Below, piece by piece: positions 1 through 10,540 of a stretch of 64,000 nucleotides of DNA (positions are counted from its first letter, which is position 1; each line of letters begins with the position of its first letter). The DNA is from Lethocerus indicus (taxonomy: Eukaryota; Arthropoda; Insecta; Hemiptera; Belostomatidae). The stretch spans positions 34,336,224 through 34,400,223 of the forward strand of contig JACDQD010000003.1 of the NCBI GenBank assembly GCA_019843655.1, written 5' to 3'. The position numbers were made by a program, and so were the translations under genes. The notes beneath the pieces are model-generated. The model was not told the origin of the DNA and did not search any database. It saw only the letters and a list, made by a program, of their open reading frames with translations.

Positions 1-960
1 CGATGGCCCGCAGCAATACAGTCCAAGTCTGGTAGAAATATTTCAAATCGATAACAGGTTTTGCTCTGTTTCGTCTTCGATTCGCGCTTTCTTCGGCCGG
101 ACGACTGCGCTGTCGATTGACAGTTCAACGAAAGGTAATTTCTGCCGAATTGCCGACAATTTATACGACGGAACGCGACCTTCGCAAAAATACACTCGGG
201 GTATTTGCCGTTCGCGATAATGACGCGCTGCCGTAATATTATGCAAAATTTTCGGGGAGGGGGAAAAAATTTTTTTCTGAAAATTCGTCCATTCTTCGAC
301 GATTCCGCCGCAGAGATTGACTTCGCCGAGACCGAATTTCGCCCCCCCATTTTCTCCGCCGATTCGAGACCGGTTTCGGGGGCGGACTGAACAGGCGAAT
401 TGAACTGGCCGGCGAAAAACAGACCGGTTTTTTACCGACTGCTGTTTTCCGGTTGAAAAAGTCACGGGGCAATTATTATTCTCACCGTGCCCATTTGCCG
501 ACGGCAGACAGAAGTTCACGACCTCCGCTATAAAACATTAGAGATATCGGATTCGTCTAATTGATTTTCTAATCGACGAATTATTAATTGGCTGTTGATA
601 ACGATTCGACGTTATCTCCAGTTACTGGCTGCTGGCCGGATAATTGTAGAATCTTTTTTTTTTTTTTTATTGTATCCTCCTTATTGGCTCACTCTCTGAA
701 CTCCTCTCAACGGTGGCGGTTACTCTTCGGACGGTGAGGAATTCCTACGGTCGTTCCCACTCAGGGGCGGCGTTTTACGGGTTTTCCTCTAGTCGCGGTC
801 CTTCGGCAGTTTCAAATTTTCGGCCGTTTTAAAAATACCCTCTTTCCGGGAATTCGTAACAACGTCCCGCGTCCGAATGCGGGACGATACGTGCGTTTTT
901 TCCCCGCCGCCTGTACGTCACAGCGCTTCCCGGGCACGTGACGTCCGAGCTCGTCAGATT
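1..960. other. No gene recognised
   Basis: Intergenic DNA with several overlapping short open frames on both strands and no recognisable protein motif. A T-run lies near 655-668. I see no splice-flanked conserved exon here. Confidence 0.5.
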
Positions 961-969
961 AGTCAATAT

Positions 970-1320
970 ATACGTTTTGTGGTCTGTGAGTGGCTCGGCT
1001 TAGCGTAGATTTCGCGGAATTTCTGGTTCGGTCTTTCGCCTAGACCGGTTTTTCGGCCGCCGCTCCGCCGTCTTCAGTAGCGCTGCGTGTCAGCCACTTT
1101 CGGGCATCCTCACTCGGCTGTCACTGTCAGTAGTACAAACACGACAGTACAAGTGAAAGTGCAGTGGGGATGATGCCCCGAAACACATCAAAAGTGACCG
1201 ACACACACAGCGCTACTGAAGACGGCGAGCGGCGGCCGAAAAACCGGTCTAGGCGAAAGACCGAACCGGCAGCGAGACTGGAGACAGAAGAAACACCGCG
1301 AAACCTACGCTACTCCTTTA
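970..1320. mobile_element. MITE-1 copy (palindromic non-autonomous element)
   Basis: The left arm (about 1020-1090: the cggtcttt...agaccggttt hairpin, then gccgtcttcagtagcgctg) is repeated as its reverse complement on the right (about 1205-1300: cagcgctactgaagacggcg, then aaaccggtct...aaagaccg). Between them lies the family core with inverted cactgtcactgtca and acagtacaagtgaaagtgcag. The same arms recur at many places in the window. There is no transposase, so the element is non-autonomous. The outermost terminus (cctgttttgtggtctg) is only partly preserved at about 978. Confidence 0.8.
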
Positions 1321-1639
1321 AAAGTATTTTATTTAGTATTTTAATAAAAAATAAAAAAAAATAAGAATATACAAAAAACGCACATGCTCAATATGCATTG
1401 GGGAGGGATAACGTTCCTCGAGAACTGAAGCGGAAAGAATAAAGGGAACGAAAATAAAAGGAGAAAAACGCCGAGACAGGATATGATTCGATAGAAAATT
1501 ATGTACAATCCGTACAATAAGAGCGTTGTGGAAAAATAAAAAGTACGAATGTTATCGCGCCGTTGGGTTTTCGTGCGAATGTAAACATTATTTAATGTTG
1601 TTAATTATTTTATTTATTATTTCCCCCCCCCCCACCCCG

Positions 1640-3110
1640 TATTGCGTCTGAAGCCGATATATATGTTGGCCCCGCTATGTTGTTTTTTTTTTTTCATAAA
1701 TTTCAGTGTTTCGCTGATTATTGATATTTTGCCCGATTGCGTTTCCCGCCCAGTTGTTTTCTCTTCCATTTCGTATTCCGTCGGAAAACGTTTTACCAAT
1801 TTTCTTTTTTCAGCGTTATAAAAATTTAGTAGTTTTCAATTAATGAAATTTTAAAAAGAAAAATACGAAATTCGCTGGGTCGATATAGAGACGTGCGGAG
1901 CATTCTGGAAAAATACAAGATTAGGTTTTCGTTCGAATGTAAACATTGACAATAATTCAATGTTGTTAATTATTTTATTTAGTAAAAAACCGATATATAC
2001 GTTGGCCTAGCTATGTTTCTTTCATAAATTTTAGTATTTCACCTACAACTTATATTTTGTCCGATCGCGTTTCTCATTGTTCTCTTATCTCTTGTTTGTA
2101 CTGTTTGCATTCGGTTCGGAAAATGTTTTACATTTTTTTTCTATTATTAACAGTATTATTTAATTTAGTATTTTTAATTTTTTTTTTAAAAAGAAATAAA
2201 TATACAAAATTCGTGGGGTTGATATATAGAGACGTGGTCGAGTGTTGGCAGCACTGCAGCAGCAAGGTGCCGTTTGGCGTAACTTTTCTTTGAAAACTCG
2301 AACGTAAAGAACAAAATTCCCAATCTCCGAAACGACTACGATTCAGCGGAAAATATACACGTATTATCCGCTGTAAAAGAATTGTGTAAAAATACAATAT
2401 ACCGGGCTGTCGTCAGGTTTTCGTTCGAATATAAACATTGACAATAATTTAATGTCAGTTATTTTATTTAGTAAAAAACCGACGTATACATTGGGCTGGC
2501 TATGTTTCTTTCATAAATTTTAGTGTTTCACCTACTACTTATATTTTGTCCGATCGTTGTTTGTACTGTTTGCATTCGGTTCGGAAAATGTTTTACAATT
2601 TTTTTTTTCTATTATTAACAGTAATAGCGTTATTATTTAATTTAGTAATTTTTTTTTTGAAAAAATAAATATACAAAATTCGTGGGGTCGATATAATATG
2701 TGCCAACAATTATACCAAAGTGGTCTAAGTCAATTCAAACTTCAAATACAATATTTTCGTATGAAATTCGCACAAAATTTCGTATTCGTAGTAAACTTCC
2801 ATTAATCGAGACTAATAAAAAATTCTAAATTAAAATGTCGCATAATATAAAAATATCTGTTAATTTATTCGAAAGCTATTTTTATTTCATGAATTTTAGT
2901 GTTTCACCCACTGCTTATATTTTGTCCGATCGTCGTGTTTCTCATTGTTCCCCTATCTCTTGTTTGTACTGTTTGCGTTCGGTTCGGAAAATGTTTTACA
3001 ATTTTTCTTTTTTTTTTTCATTTCTTAACAGTAAATATCGTTATTTATAATTTAGTATTTTTAAGTTTTTTTTTTTTAAAAGAAATAAATATACAAAATT
3101 CGTGGGGTTG

Positions 3111-3125
<15 letters not shown>
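1640..3125 (+). repeat. Four imperfect, irregularly spaced copies of an AT-rich repeat
   Basis: The motif ccgatatatacgttggcc...catgtttctttcataaattttagt, then tatattttgtccgatcg, then cggttcggaaaatgttttac, then aaataaatatacaaaattcg, recurs four times beginning near 1655, 1990, 2479 and 2870. Spacing differs (about 335, 490 and 395), so this is a decayed array or repeated insertion rather than a regular satellite. Short ORFs inside it are not conserved between copies. Confidence 0.7.
2697..2820 (+). repeat. Dispersed repeat shared with 32095-32215
   Basis: The block beginning atgtgccaacaattat and continuing through tggtctaagtcaattcaa and atgaaattcgcacaaaattt to ttccattaatcga is found again, diverged, inside the nested element at 31121-32538. 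It probably marks one terminus of that element family. Confidence 0.6.
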
Positions 3126-3142
<17 letters not shown>

Positions 3143-3147
3143 GGAGA

Positions 3148-3245
3148 TGTGCGCCGGTGGCCGAGAGAGGTTGGCTGCACTGGGCAAGGTGTTATTAGCA
3201 TAACATTCCCGAGTGTGGACGGTCAGTGTTCGAACCCTCGTCGCT
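3148..3245 (+). mobile_element. Possible tRNA-derived SINE head
   Basis: The segment contains an A-box-like stretch (ggtggccgagagaggttgg, 3156-3174) and a B-box-like stretch (gttcgaacc, 3228-3236), the two internal RNA polymerase III promoter elements of tRNA genes. It resembles a Leu/Ser-type tRNA head, but I could not fold a complete cloverleaf. A degraded version of the first half lies near 2230-2280. It could instead be a decayed tRNA gene. Confidence 0.4.
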
Positions 3246-3249
3246 CTCT

Positions 3250-4950
3250 ATTTCCCTTTCGACTCTCGCCCCCGTTTCGGCCGGTTTTTTTCCCCGTTTC
3301 GCGCATCTATACCGCAAATTGTCCCGACTGCGAAATATACATATATAATTTAGGAGAGGGAAAAAAAACATGAGTTTCGTCCCGTTTCCGAGTCGACCGT
3401 TCGGTGCTTCGTCGCACCGCCGCCACTAGACCGGGCCTGCCGGATTTTCGCGATTTGTGGACGAAGGGGAAAAAGCGGAAAATAAGGTAAGGAGCGCCGT
3501 CTCTCTCTCTTTAGATTCTGAAAAAAAAACCCCAAAACCGGGCACATTCAAAGTGTTCACCGACCGAATGTTCAGTTGGTGTGGTGGGGGATATATCGTG
3601 TTACATCCTCCTCCTCCTCCTCCTCTATATATTTTACCTTCTAATTTTACCCCTCGCCTCTGTTTACCCTCCCTCCCTACCCTCCCCTATCGATTTATTT
3701 ACCCCCGACCCAATGCCCCGGACAGAATAAAAAGTAAAATCCTAACCGGGGGGGGGGGGGGGTAAGAGTCACCCCCACATCCTCAATATGACTTAACCAG
3801 AGTCCAATAGAAGATATCTAATATTTACACAGTTTTTTTAATTTTTTTGACTCCCATATCGCATGAATTTGATTGTCCCCACCATTTGAGAGAGAGAGAT
3901 AGAGATAGAGATAAGGCAACCGCTAATACAATAAATTGATTAGCTGGCTCAGACACATTAGTCATCCCGCGTTTGAAGAATTGGATTGAATCACAGTAGG
4001 GTAATTTATTCGTCAAATTACTTTTTGCCTTTTCAATAGTCCCGTTTGTTTTAATTTAAAAAAAAACATTAATTTAAAAAAACATTAAGAACACTCATCT
4101 ACCGATTATCGAGAAAATGGTCTCCTTCGATTTTATTCGAATTAGTTACGATTGCGCAAAAGGAAATTTGGAGGAGGAAATACGTTGGGATATTATTTTT
4201 TTGAATGTCCGATGTTAGAATTAAAGAGCGGAAAGTTACGAGAGATTTCGCTCGGAATTCGATCCGACAAGACGGGAATTAACATTTCAACGTTTTTCCC
4301 GAATTTATTACGATTATTGGCGAGATAATTATAGGGGTTCCACTTCGATTTTTATTGGCGAATATATCGGCGTTGCGGAACATTTTTCCGCCCGACTTTG
4401 CTGAAGCCGCTGAGCTGCTTTCGACATAATTGAATATAAAGGAGTTGTCTTGGACGTTCAACTCCCGACAATATTTTCTTCGATACTTATCTATTGAAAA
4501 TCGTTCGGCGAATATCGGAAAATATATTTTCGCGAAAATATTTAAGAGCAATGTATATCGCAAGCCCTGTTTTGCATTCGACAATTGAAAATTTACCAAT
4601 AAATAATATATAAGTTCACGGAGCCGTAAATTGTTTTTTTCCATCAAATTCGATTTCGTAAATATATCCTCGAACGTTGATCTTATCAGAGAGAATTGAT
4701 TTATATTGATGTTTGCTGCCAGGGCCGAGTTGACATTGCTCTCGGTAACCCCCTAGTCCCCACCCCCCCCGTTTGGTACAATTCTTTTTTTAGATTCGTA
4801 AAAATATTCCGATATTCACGGGCCCGTTACTTCGAATCGCGATTATCTTATTTTTTTATGAATGAACAAATTCTGATATCAGCGCGCAATCAGAATGGGT
4901 CCTGAAAATTGGGCATTTAACCTCTGTTTCTTTTGGTATTTCATCTTTTG
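3250..4950. other. No gene recognised; low-complexity patches
   Basis: This stretch holds a (CCT)n patch near 3607-3626, a pure G run at about 3751-3762, a GA-rich patch at 3890-3912 and several non-conserved short ORFs. The 122-residue minus-strand frame at 4279-4647 has no recognisable motif and no supporting splice context. Confidence 0.45.
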
Positions 4951-4954
4951 AGCA

Positions 4955-5345
4955 TTAAAACGTTTCCCTCATTTGTCCTATATATAAGAAACATTTAAAA
5001 GAATACGGTTTGTTTTATTAACAAAGGATAAAAGCCATGATTTATGGCCGATGTCGAATTCGTTGAGATAATCGAATGAAATTCGCCCTCTTTGTTAACC
5101 CAGTAATCGTAAAGAATTTTAACAAGTATCGGTCTGCCTATTAGTTTCCCCTCATTGCGCTATATAAAAAACATTTAAAAAAAAATACAGTTTTTTTTAT
5201 TAACAACGGATAATAGCGTGAAGGCATATTTAGACGTTGAATTCGTTCAGATAATCGAATGAAATTTTGCCTCCCTCTGTCAACCCGGTAATTGAAGAAG
5301 AATCTTAACAAGCGTCAGTTTGTCCGCCACAAGTTGTCTCCTAAT
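4955..5345 (+). repeat. Two-copy tandem duplication, period about 180 bp
   Basis: Two diverged copies share aaacatttaaaa, then ttttattaacaa.ggataa, then gataatcgaatgaaatt and ttaacaag.gtc. The first runs from about 4955 to 5140 and the second from about 5145 to 5345. Confidence 0.7.
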
Positions 5346-5539
5346 GCGCTCGTAATATGGAAATTGTGCCCCACAATTTGCAGCGACCTGAAAATTTACT
5401 GTTCTGGGATTTTTTCTCTCTTTTCCCGGATTTACATTCGGCGCAATTGTGGTACAGACTGAGGGCTTATTTCTCTCTCTCTCTCTCTCTCTCTTTTATG
5501 AACCAAAATACTTTCCATCCCGGGTGGATTCTCTAGTAT

Positions 5540-5750
5540 ATATATATTATATTTGATTGGGGAAAATGTAATTCGTTATTCGATTGCTAAATGGAATTAC
5601 TGGCATATGCGGTCAAATTTATACTCGTTGAAATGGACATGGATTTCCCTCTAAGACAAGCAAGTTTTGCCATTGTAATTCAGTTGCTAGTAATTCCATC
5701 TAGCGACCAAATATGTATTATTTTTTTCCCAAACCCAATATATATACATA
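5540..5750. mobile_element. Small palindromic MITE-like element, about 200 bp
   Basis: The left side (ttcgattgctaaatggaatt, 5579 onward) is the reverse complement, with mismatches, of the right side (aattccatctagcgaccaaa, to about 5710). Outer arms pair attggggaaaatgta with tttttcccaaacccaat. There is no coding capacity. The TA-rich flanks could hide a TA target duplication. Confidence 0.5.
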
Positions 5751-5759
5751 CATACTGAG

Positions 5760-6620
5760 TGGCCGACATAAATATTTGTAATCAGAGCCCTTTGAATGCA
5801 AAACAAAAAAAAAATAAGCATTGTCTCTGGACAGAATTGTAACAAGGAAATCTCGCTAAAAAAAAAAAAAGTTCTCAGTCCATTTTAAATTTAATCAGTC
5901 GCACAACATTCAGTTTCCTGAATAATTTTTAAGATAGCCGCCCGCTATTTATAATAAGATATAATATAAGATTATATGTTATCAACCGAGTTTAAACAGA
6001 ATTTTCAGCTTTTACTCCCCTGTTCCAGGATTGAGCGCAGAGGAAACACGTTCGAGACTGACAGATATACTGTATTGTACCGTTTCGTCAACTGCAAATT
6101 ATATTTAAGGAAAATTAATGTAAGAACATGATCTCATTTAGTAATTCTCATCATTGCTGTGGCATTTCGTAATATGACCGAGGTAAGTTCCGTAAAGGAA
6201 AATTTTTCAATTCAATGGCAAAATTCAAACGGTATTTCTAATTGTCCCACTGAAATTCAAAACGCGTCATTTTCATATATCTCTCGTGTTATCGCTAGGT
6301 ATACGGACATTGCTTGTGTGTCGATTTGACACACGTACGGTAGACATACCGCATAGATAATTTCAGAATTGCAAAACTTTTGAAAAAAAATAAACTTTGT
6401 TCTGTATTTCCCTCCGTTAGATGGATCAAAGTCAGCACAAGTTTTAAAAATGATATTCCGTAAACCTAGTGTTAAGGCATAAATGTGTCTGTCTAAACGA
6501 GAAGCGCTTTTAAACACCAGTGTAAACACTGTAATAGATTATTTCTGTTTATGAAAACTCTCCAAATCGGTAATGTCCTTATTATACATCGGATCACCAG
6601 TATATCTCGTTCATCGTGTC
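5760..6620. other. No gene recognised
   Basis: AT-rich intergenic DNA upstream of the candidate small ORF and UGCG. Short frames on both strands have no recognisable domains. Confidence 0.45.
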
Positions 6621-6651
6621 GTTTTTCGTTTGCAGGTCAAGTTTGTAAGTT

Positions 6652-6771
6652 ATGGCTTCTTCTGCTCCGGAATATCCTTCTATTCAGAAAAGAATTCGAC
6701 CAGACTGGCACGAACAACAACAGCAACAGCAACAACAACAACCGGAACAACACGGCCGAGCGATTTGTTGA
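6652..6771 (+). CDS. Unrecognised 39-residue ORF with polyglutamine; may be 5' UTR of UGCG
   Basis: An ATG at 6652 opens a short frame starting MASSAPEYPSIQKRIRPDW, followed by nine glutamines from a CAA/CAG tract and a TGA at 6769. It lies just after a good 3' splice-site sequence (tttttcgtttgcag, ending 6635), so it may sit in a transcribed exon. An overlapping frame to 6947 is rich in Lys/Arg (ending KICADDCSET). I do not recognise either frame. It could be a real small protein, an upstream ORF in the UGCG leader, or chance; the tract makes frameshifts likely. Confidence 0.2.
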   Translation: MASSAPEYPSIQKRIRPDWHEQQQQQQQQQPEQHGRAIC

Positions 6772-7193
6772 CAGTTCGTAAAAAAAAAAACACCGCACCG
6801 TTTTTGACCAGATTGAAAAAGTTATCGCCCTCGGTCAAAAATTATGCTCTGATTCCCAAAAAACGCCTTCACAAATTATTACAGACATATCAAAATTACA
6901 GAAGGAATAGGTTTAAAATTTGCGCCGACGACTGTAGTGAAACGTAGCATATACAAAAAACGAAAGAATATTTAAATATAATTGCGGCGTTTTAATTTTG
7001 TTTTTTTTTTGTTACATCGTTTTTGTTATATCGTTAAGAGCCGAAGAACCAGTCATTAATTTCTAACAGATTTAGTAATATAACGAATCGGGGGGTAACT
7101 AATCAAATTGTAATTTTTGTACAATATACAAGTTCGATAGCCGAAAGAAAAAGAATTTGTTTTTTACGCAATCGGAGAAATGGCTAATTTATA

Positions 7194-8375
7194 ATGACTT
7201 CATTGTGGTACTTTCTTTGCTGTCTCGCTCTGTGTATTCTGATATTCTGGAGCGGCACCTGGGTGCTGCACATATTGGCGATAAGCTACGCCAAGTACAG
7301 GCTCCACCGCAAAGTCCAACTGTTGTCCAACGAGGCCGGGTACCCGGGCGTGACAATAATCAAACCGCTGATGGGAGTCGACTCCAACCTGTTCAGCAAC
7401 CTCGAGACCTTCTTCAACATGAACTACCCCCAGTACGAGATACACTTCTGTATCGAGGACGAATCCGATCCGGCTATAATGATCGTCAAGAGGCTGCAGG
7501 ACGAGTACCCCAACGTCCCGACGAGGATATTCACCGGCGGTTCAGACGTCGGCGTCAACCCCAAGATAAACAACATGCAGCCGGGCTACAAGGCGGCGAC
7601 CCATCCGCTCATACTAATATCGGACAGCGGCATCAGGATGAAGAACGACACGCTGCTCGACATGGTCAACCACATGTCCGACGATATCGGTCTCGTCCAC
7701 CAGATGCCGTTCGCTTGCGACAGGGAAGGCTTCTCGGGCACGCTGGAGAAAGTCTATTTCGGCACCGCTCAGGCGCGCATTTACCTCGCCGCCGACCTGC
7801 TCAGCGTCAACTGCCACACGGGCATGTCGGCGCTCATGCGCAAGAGCCTCATCGACGAGGTCGGCGGCATCGAGGCGTTCAGCTGTTATCTCGCCGAAGA
7901 CTTCTTCTTCGCCAAATCGCTGACCGACAGGGGCTGGCGCATCGCGGTCAGCAGCCAGCCGGCCTGGCAGAATTCGGGGATATGCGAAGTGAAATCGTTC
8001 CAGGCGCGCCTCCGCCGTTGGGTGAAGCTGAGGACCGCTATGCTGCCGCTGACTATGCTGTTCGAGCCGCTCTCAGAGTGCTTCGTGCTCGGCGCGTGCG
8101 CCTCCTGGGCCGTCAGCTTCATCCTCAACTGGGACCCCCTCCTCTTCTATCTGGTCCACATATTGGTCTGGTTCTTCTGCGATTGGATCCTCCTTTCGAT
8201 CGTTCAGAACGGCACTCTGCCGTTCAACAAATTCGATTTTGTCATCGGCTGGCTTTTCAGAGAGGTCAGCAGTCCGTACCTCTTCCTCAACGCCGTTTGG
8301 AATCCGACCATAAGATGGAGGTCGAGGTTGTATAAATTGAAATGGGGGGGCATCGCGGAAGAATATAAAGTGTGA
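7194..8375 (+). CDS. UGCG: Ceramide glucosyltransferase (glucosylceramide synthase), GT21 family
   Basis: Transfers glucose from UDP-glucose to ceramide on the cytosolic face of the Golgi, the first step of glycosphingolipid synthesis. The 393-residue product is the usual family length. It has an N-terminal membrane anchor (about residues 5-30), a GT-A catalytic domain, and hydrophobic C-terminal segments (about 285-335). Catalytic residues appear at the family positions: Asp92 (ESDPA), Asp144 (SDSG), Asp236 (AED) and the R-x-x-R-W element at 272-276. The conserved Cys207 is present. Position 193, a His in mammals, is Gln here. The start fits the conserved N-terminus and is preceded by ataATGa. 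The whole CDS is one exon of higher GC than its flanks. MORN3 lies tail-to-tail downstream. An upstream noncoding exon is possible. Identity is very secure. Confidence 0.97.
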   Translation: MTSLWYFLCCLALCILIFWSGTWVLHILAISYAKYRLHRKVQLLSNEAGYPGVTIIKPLMGVDSNLFSNLETFFNMNYPQYEIHFCIEDESDPAIMIVKRLQDEYPNVPTRIFTGGSDVGVNPKINNMQPGYKAATHPLILISDSGIRMKNDTLLDMVNHMSDDIGLVHQMPFACDREGFSGTLEKVYFGTAQARIYLAADLLSVNCHTGMSALMRKSLIDEVGGIEAFSCYLAEDFFFAKSLTDRGWRIAVSSQPAWQNSGICEVKSFQARLRRWVKLRTAMLPLTMLFEPLSECFVLGACASWAVSFILNWDPLLFYLVHILVWFFCDWILLSIVQNGTLPFNKFDFVIGWLFREVSSPYLFLNAVWNPTIRWRSRLYKLKWGGIAEEYKV

Positions 8376-8883
8376 GAGAAACATTTTTTTTTCAGAACCG
8401 ATTGTATAATTATTGTCTATACCGCCGCTATATCTCTTTTTCAATGCATTTATAGCGATAGAAGCTAAGCGATAAATGTTTACAGTGTAATCGCACTTCC
8501 CTTTATTTATAACGTTCTAGCAGTAGTCAATTTTTTATGTAATTTCTGTCGATAGTTATTTAATAAGAGAATTACGTGGAGTTGGCAACGTAGATGCGTA
8601 AACTGGAAACTTTTTATTTCAAACGTTTCTATTTTCTTTTTTGTATGTTGAAAATATTACTTAAAAAAAAAACGTATTTAACGTCGTCGAAACTATTTAA
8701 TTCCCAAAGTGTTGTCTGTGAAAAATTTTTGTTTAGCTTTGCTAGCTTGTAAAAATATCGGAAATTATATTTTCTTGTTACGACGTAAACAGAAGAAAAA
8801 AAAACAAACAAAAAATCGAGACCTTTGAATTTAAAAAAAAGAGTGGGCTTTCAAGAATCATTTTACGTTTAAAATGAATCTTC

Positions 8884-8983
8884 AATAAAAAAAATGTGAT
8901 AATGCATATGATTGTATACATAAATTATATGTGTATCTATTCATAATTCAGTACATATTTGTATCATTTAATTTTGGAATAAA
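8884..8983 (+). promoter_or_regulatory. Candidate poly(A) signals of UGCG
   Basis: AATAAA hexamers occur at 8884-8889 and 8978-8983, about 510 and 600 bases after the UGCG stop. Either would give a short AT-rich 3' UTR. The choice is inference. Confidence 0.45.
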
Positions 8984-8999
8984 AGTGATTATATTGAAA

Positions 9000-9640
9000 T
9001 TGAAAATAATATCTTTTAATATCGTATAACGCCCTTTTTTTTCTGTTGTAAAATCCCAAGTATTGGTTCATTTCGATTTTTATATTCTTCCTCGAGTACA
9101 TCTAATGGATTCTATAGAATAATTCTGCGCGGAAATGTATTCACAATTTGTGAAACTCTTCGTCGCAATTTTAATAAAATTTAAGATGGAATTGTCCGTT
9201 GTTTTTTTAAGCTATTTTCAAGAGAGGAGAGATAGATACCTCGGGAACAATTAAGATAAGCCGAGACAAATTTCAATTTGATAAAAGTGGATTTACACAA
9301 GATGTTTTTTTTTTTGTTTCAGCCTAAAATTCTGATTGTCATCACCTCCTACTGTGTACGTTCTGTACATTGAAAATTCAAAATACTGTATGAGACTGCA
9401 TTGTTGTGCACAATGAAAATTAACAACATTCCAAGATCCCTTTCTTCGGTAATTAGTTTGCGCCCGTCCAGAATTCAAATTTGGGAATAATTTGGAGTTT
9501 TTTATTGGAAGGCATTTTCAATTTGTCGATTTTGAAAACGAAGCGATGAGACAGCACGAATAAAACATACCCCCCAACAAGTTAGTTTAACGTACCCGTT
9601 TTTTGGTCCGCGAAAAGGTTTCGGAATAACGTTGCATTTC
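9000..9640. other. No gene recognised
   Basis: AT-rich spacer between the convergent UGCG and MORN3 genes. It contains nothing I can assign. Confidence 0.5.
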
Positions 9641-9649
9641 GGTTGCAGT

Positions 9650-9722
9650 GAGTGGACGCCCAGAAAACATGCAAAGTGACTGAACACCGCGCTACTGAAG
9701 GTGGCGAGCGGCCGAAATTTTT
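9650..9722. mobile_element. MITE-1 half-copy
   Basis: Only the right-hand arm is visible (aacatgcaaagtgact...gcgctactgaaggtggcgag, then cggccgaaa), directly followed by a T-run. The left arm is missing. Confidence 0.6.
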
Positions 9723-9837
9723 TTTTCGGATCTGGAGGAATTCTGTTAAAGGGAGTGAATATTTTTGTGGGAGCGAATATTAAGGGAGTGAACTGTGGCA
9801 ATTTATTTTCTTATTCATTAAAAATCTTTTTTCTCCG

Positions 9838-10045
9838 CCTATTTTTTTCTCTGTTCTATTGTTACAACTGCAAAAAAGGCGATGAGAACAGCTGCAATAT
9901 ACAACAGCTGATTTTTTATACTACAAGCAGTGACCAGAAAATGGCGGAGAAACTCACCGGTTTCCACCACGGTTTTTTTTTTATTTTTATTCTTATTACA
10001 ATTTTTTGAATTTCTAAAAAATTTCCTTTTCAGGCGCCAATTCCT
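9838..10045 (+). repeat. Diverged fragment of the foldback-arm family of 31140-31360
   Basis: It shares the order ctgttctattgttacaactg, then gcgatgagaacagctgcaat, then gagaaactcaccggtttcc, then ttccttttcaggcg with the arms of the element at 31.1-32.5 kb. Related fragments occur near 54714-54800 and 58413-58580. Confidence 0.55.
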
Positions 10046-10181
10046 TTCCGGCCGTTTGGAATATGTCGGAGGATTTTCTTTGTCGGCGTCCAAAGATTTG
10101 TCTTTTTTGGGTTTCGTCTACTTAGCGGATAGAAGAGTTGCTGGGGATACCCTTAAGCGTATTTAGAGGTCGAAATAATAA

Positions 10182-10201
10182 TCTCTCTCTCTCTCTCTCT
10201 G
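10182..10201. repeat. (CT)n microsatellite
   Basis: A pure run of CT dinucleotides of about 20 bases. Confidence 0.8.
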
Positions 10202-10337
10202 GACATTCAGAAATGATGTCCGGATGAGGGAAATTGCCGAAAAAAAATGAAATTTCAACCAGGTAGAGTGGACCAACTTCCTCTCGGGGGAATGGCGTAA
10301 CGAAACCTTCATTCTTCTCCTCTTAAGATAGCCTATT

Positions 10338-10540
10338 TTAAACTGATTTTACCTTCTGCAGAGGATATTTTGTCGGCTGCATGGCCGACTGCCTGTACCC
10401 GATATCGGCCAGTGTGCTGCAGACGCAGAGGTCGTCCCTCCAGACGCCCGTCTGTACCAGACCGTTGTCCAGGTGGTAGTAGGTTCCTCGGCCGTTCTTG
10501 AGGCCGTCGCGCCATTCTCCCTCGTACCGGTTGCCGTTGG
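10338..10540 (-). CDS. MORN3: MORN3 coding exon 4 (last)
   Basis: Acceptor ACTACTGTTCCAG. It encodes GNRYEGEWRDGLKNGRGTYY, the family-specific tail with TKYPLQKVK, and a TAA stop at 10340-10338. Confidence 0.88.

Noticed and set aside
43..519. 158-residue minus-strand frame as a gene
   Set aside because: No recognisable motif, overlaps other long frames on both strands, and shows no splice or promoter support.
4279..4647. 122-residue minus-strand frame as a gene
   Set aside because: No family resemblance; AT-rich sequence with ordinary chance-length frames.
7157..8335. 392-residue frame overlapping UGCG in another frame
   Set aside because: It is a shadow frame of the UGCG exon, Arg/Gln/His-rich as expected for an off-frame reading of GC-rich codons.
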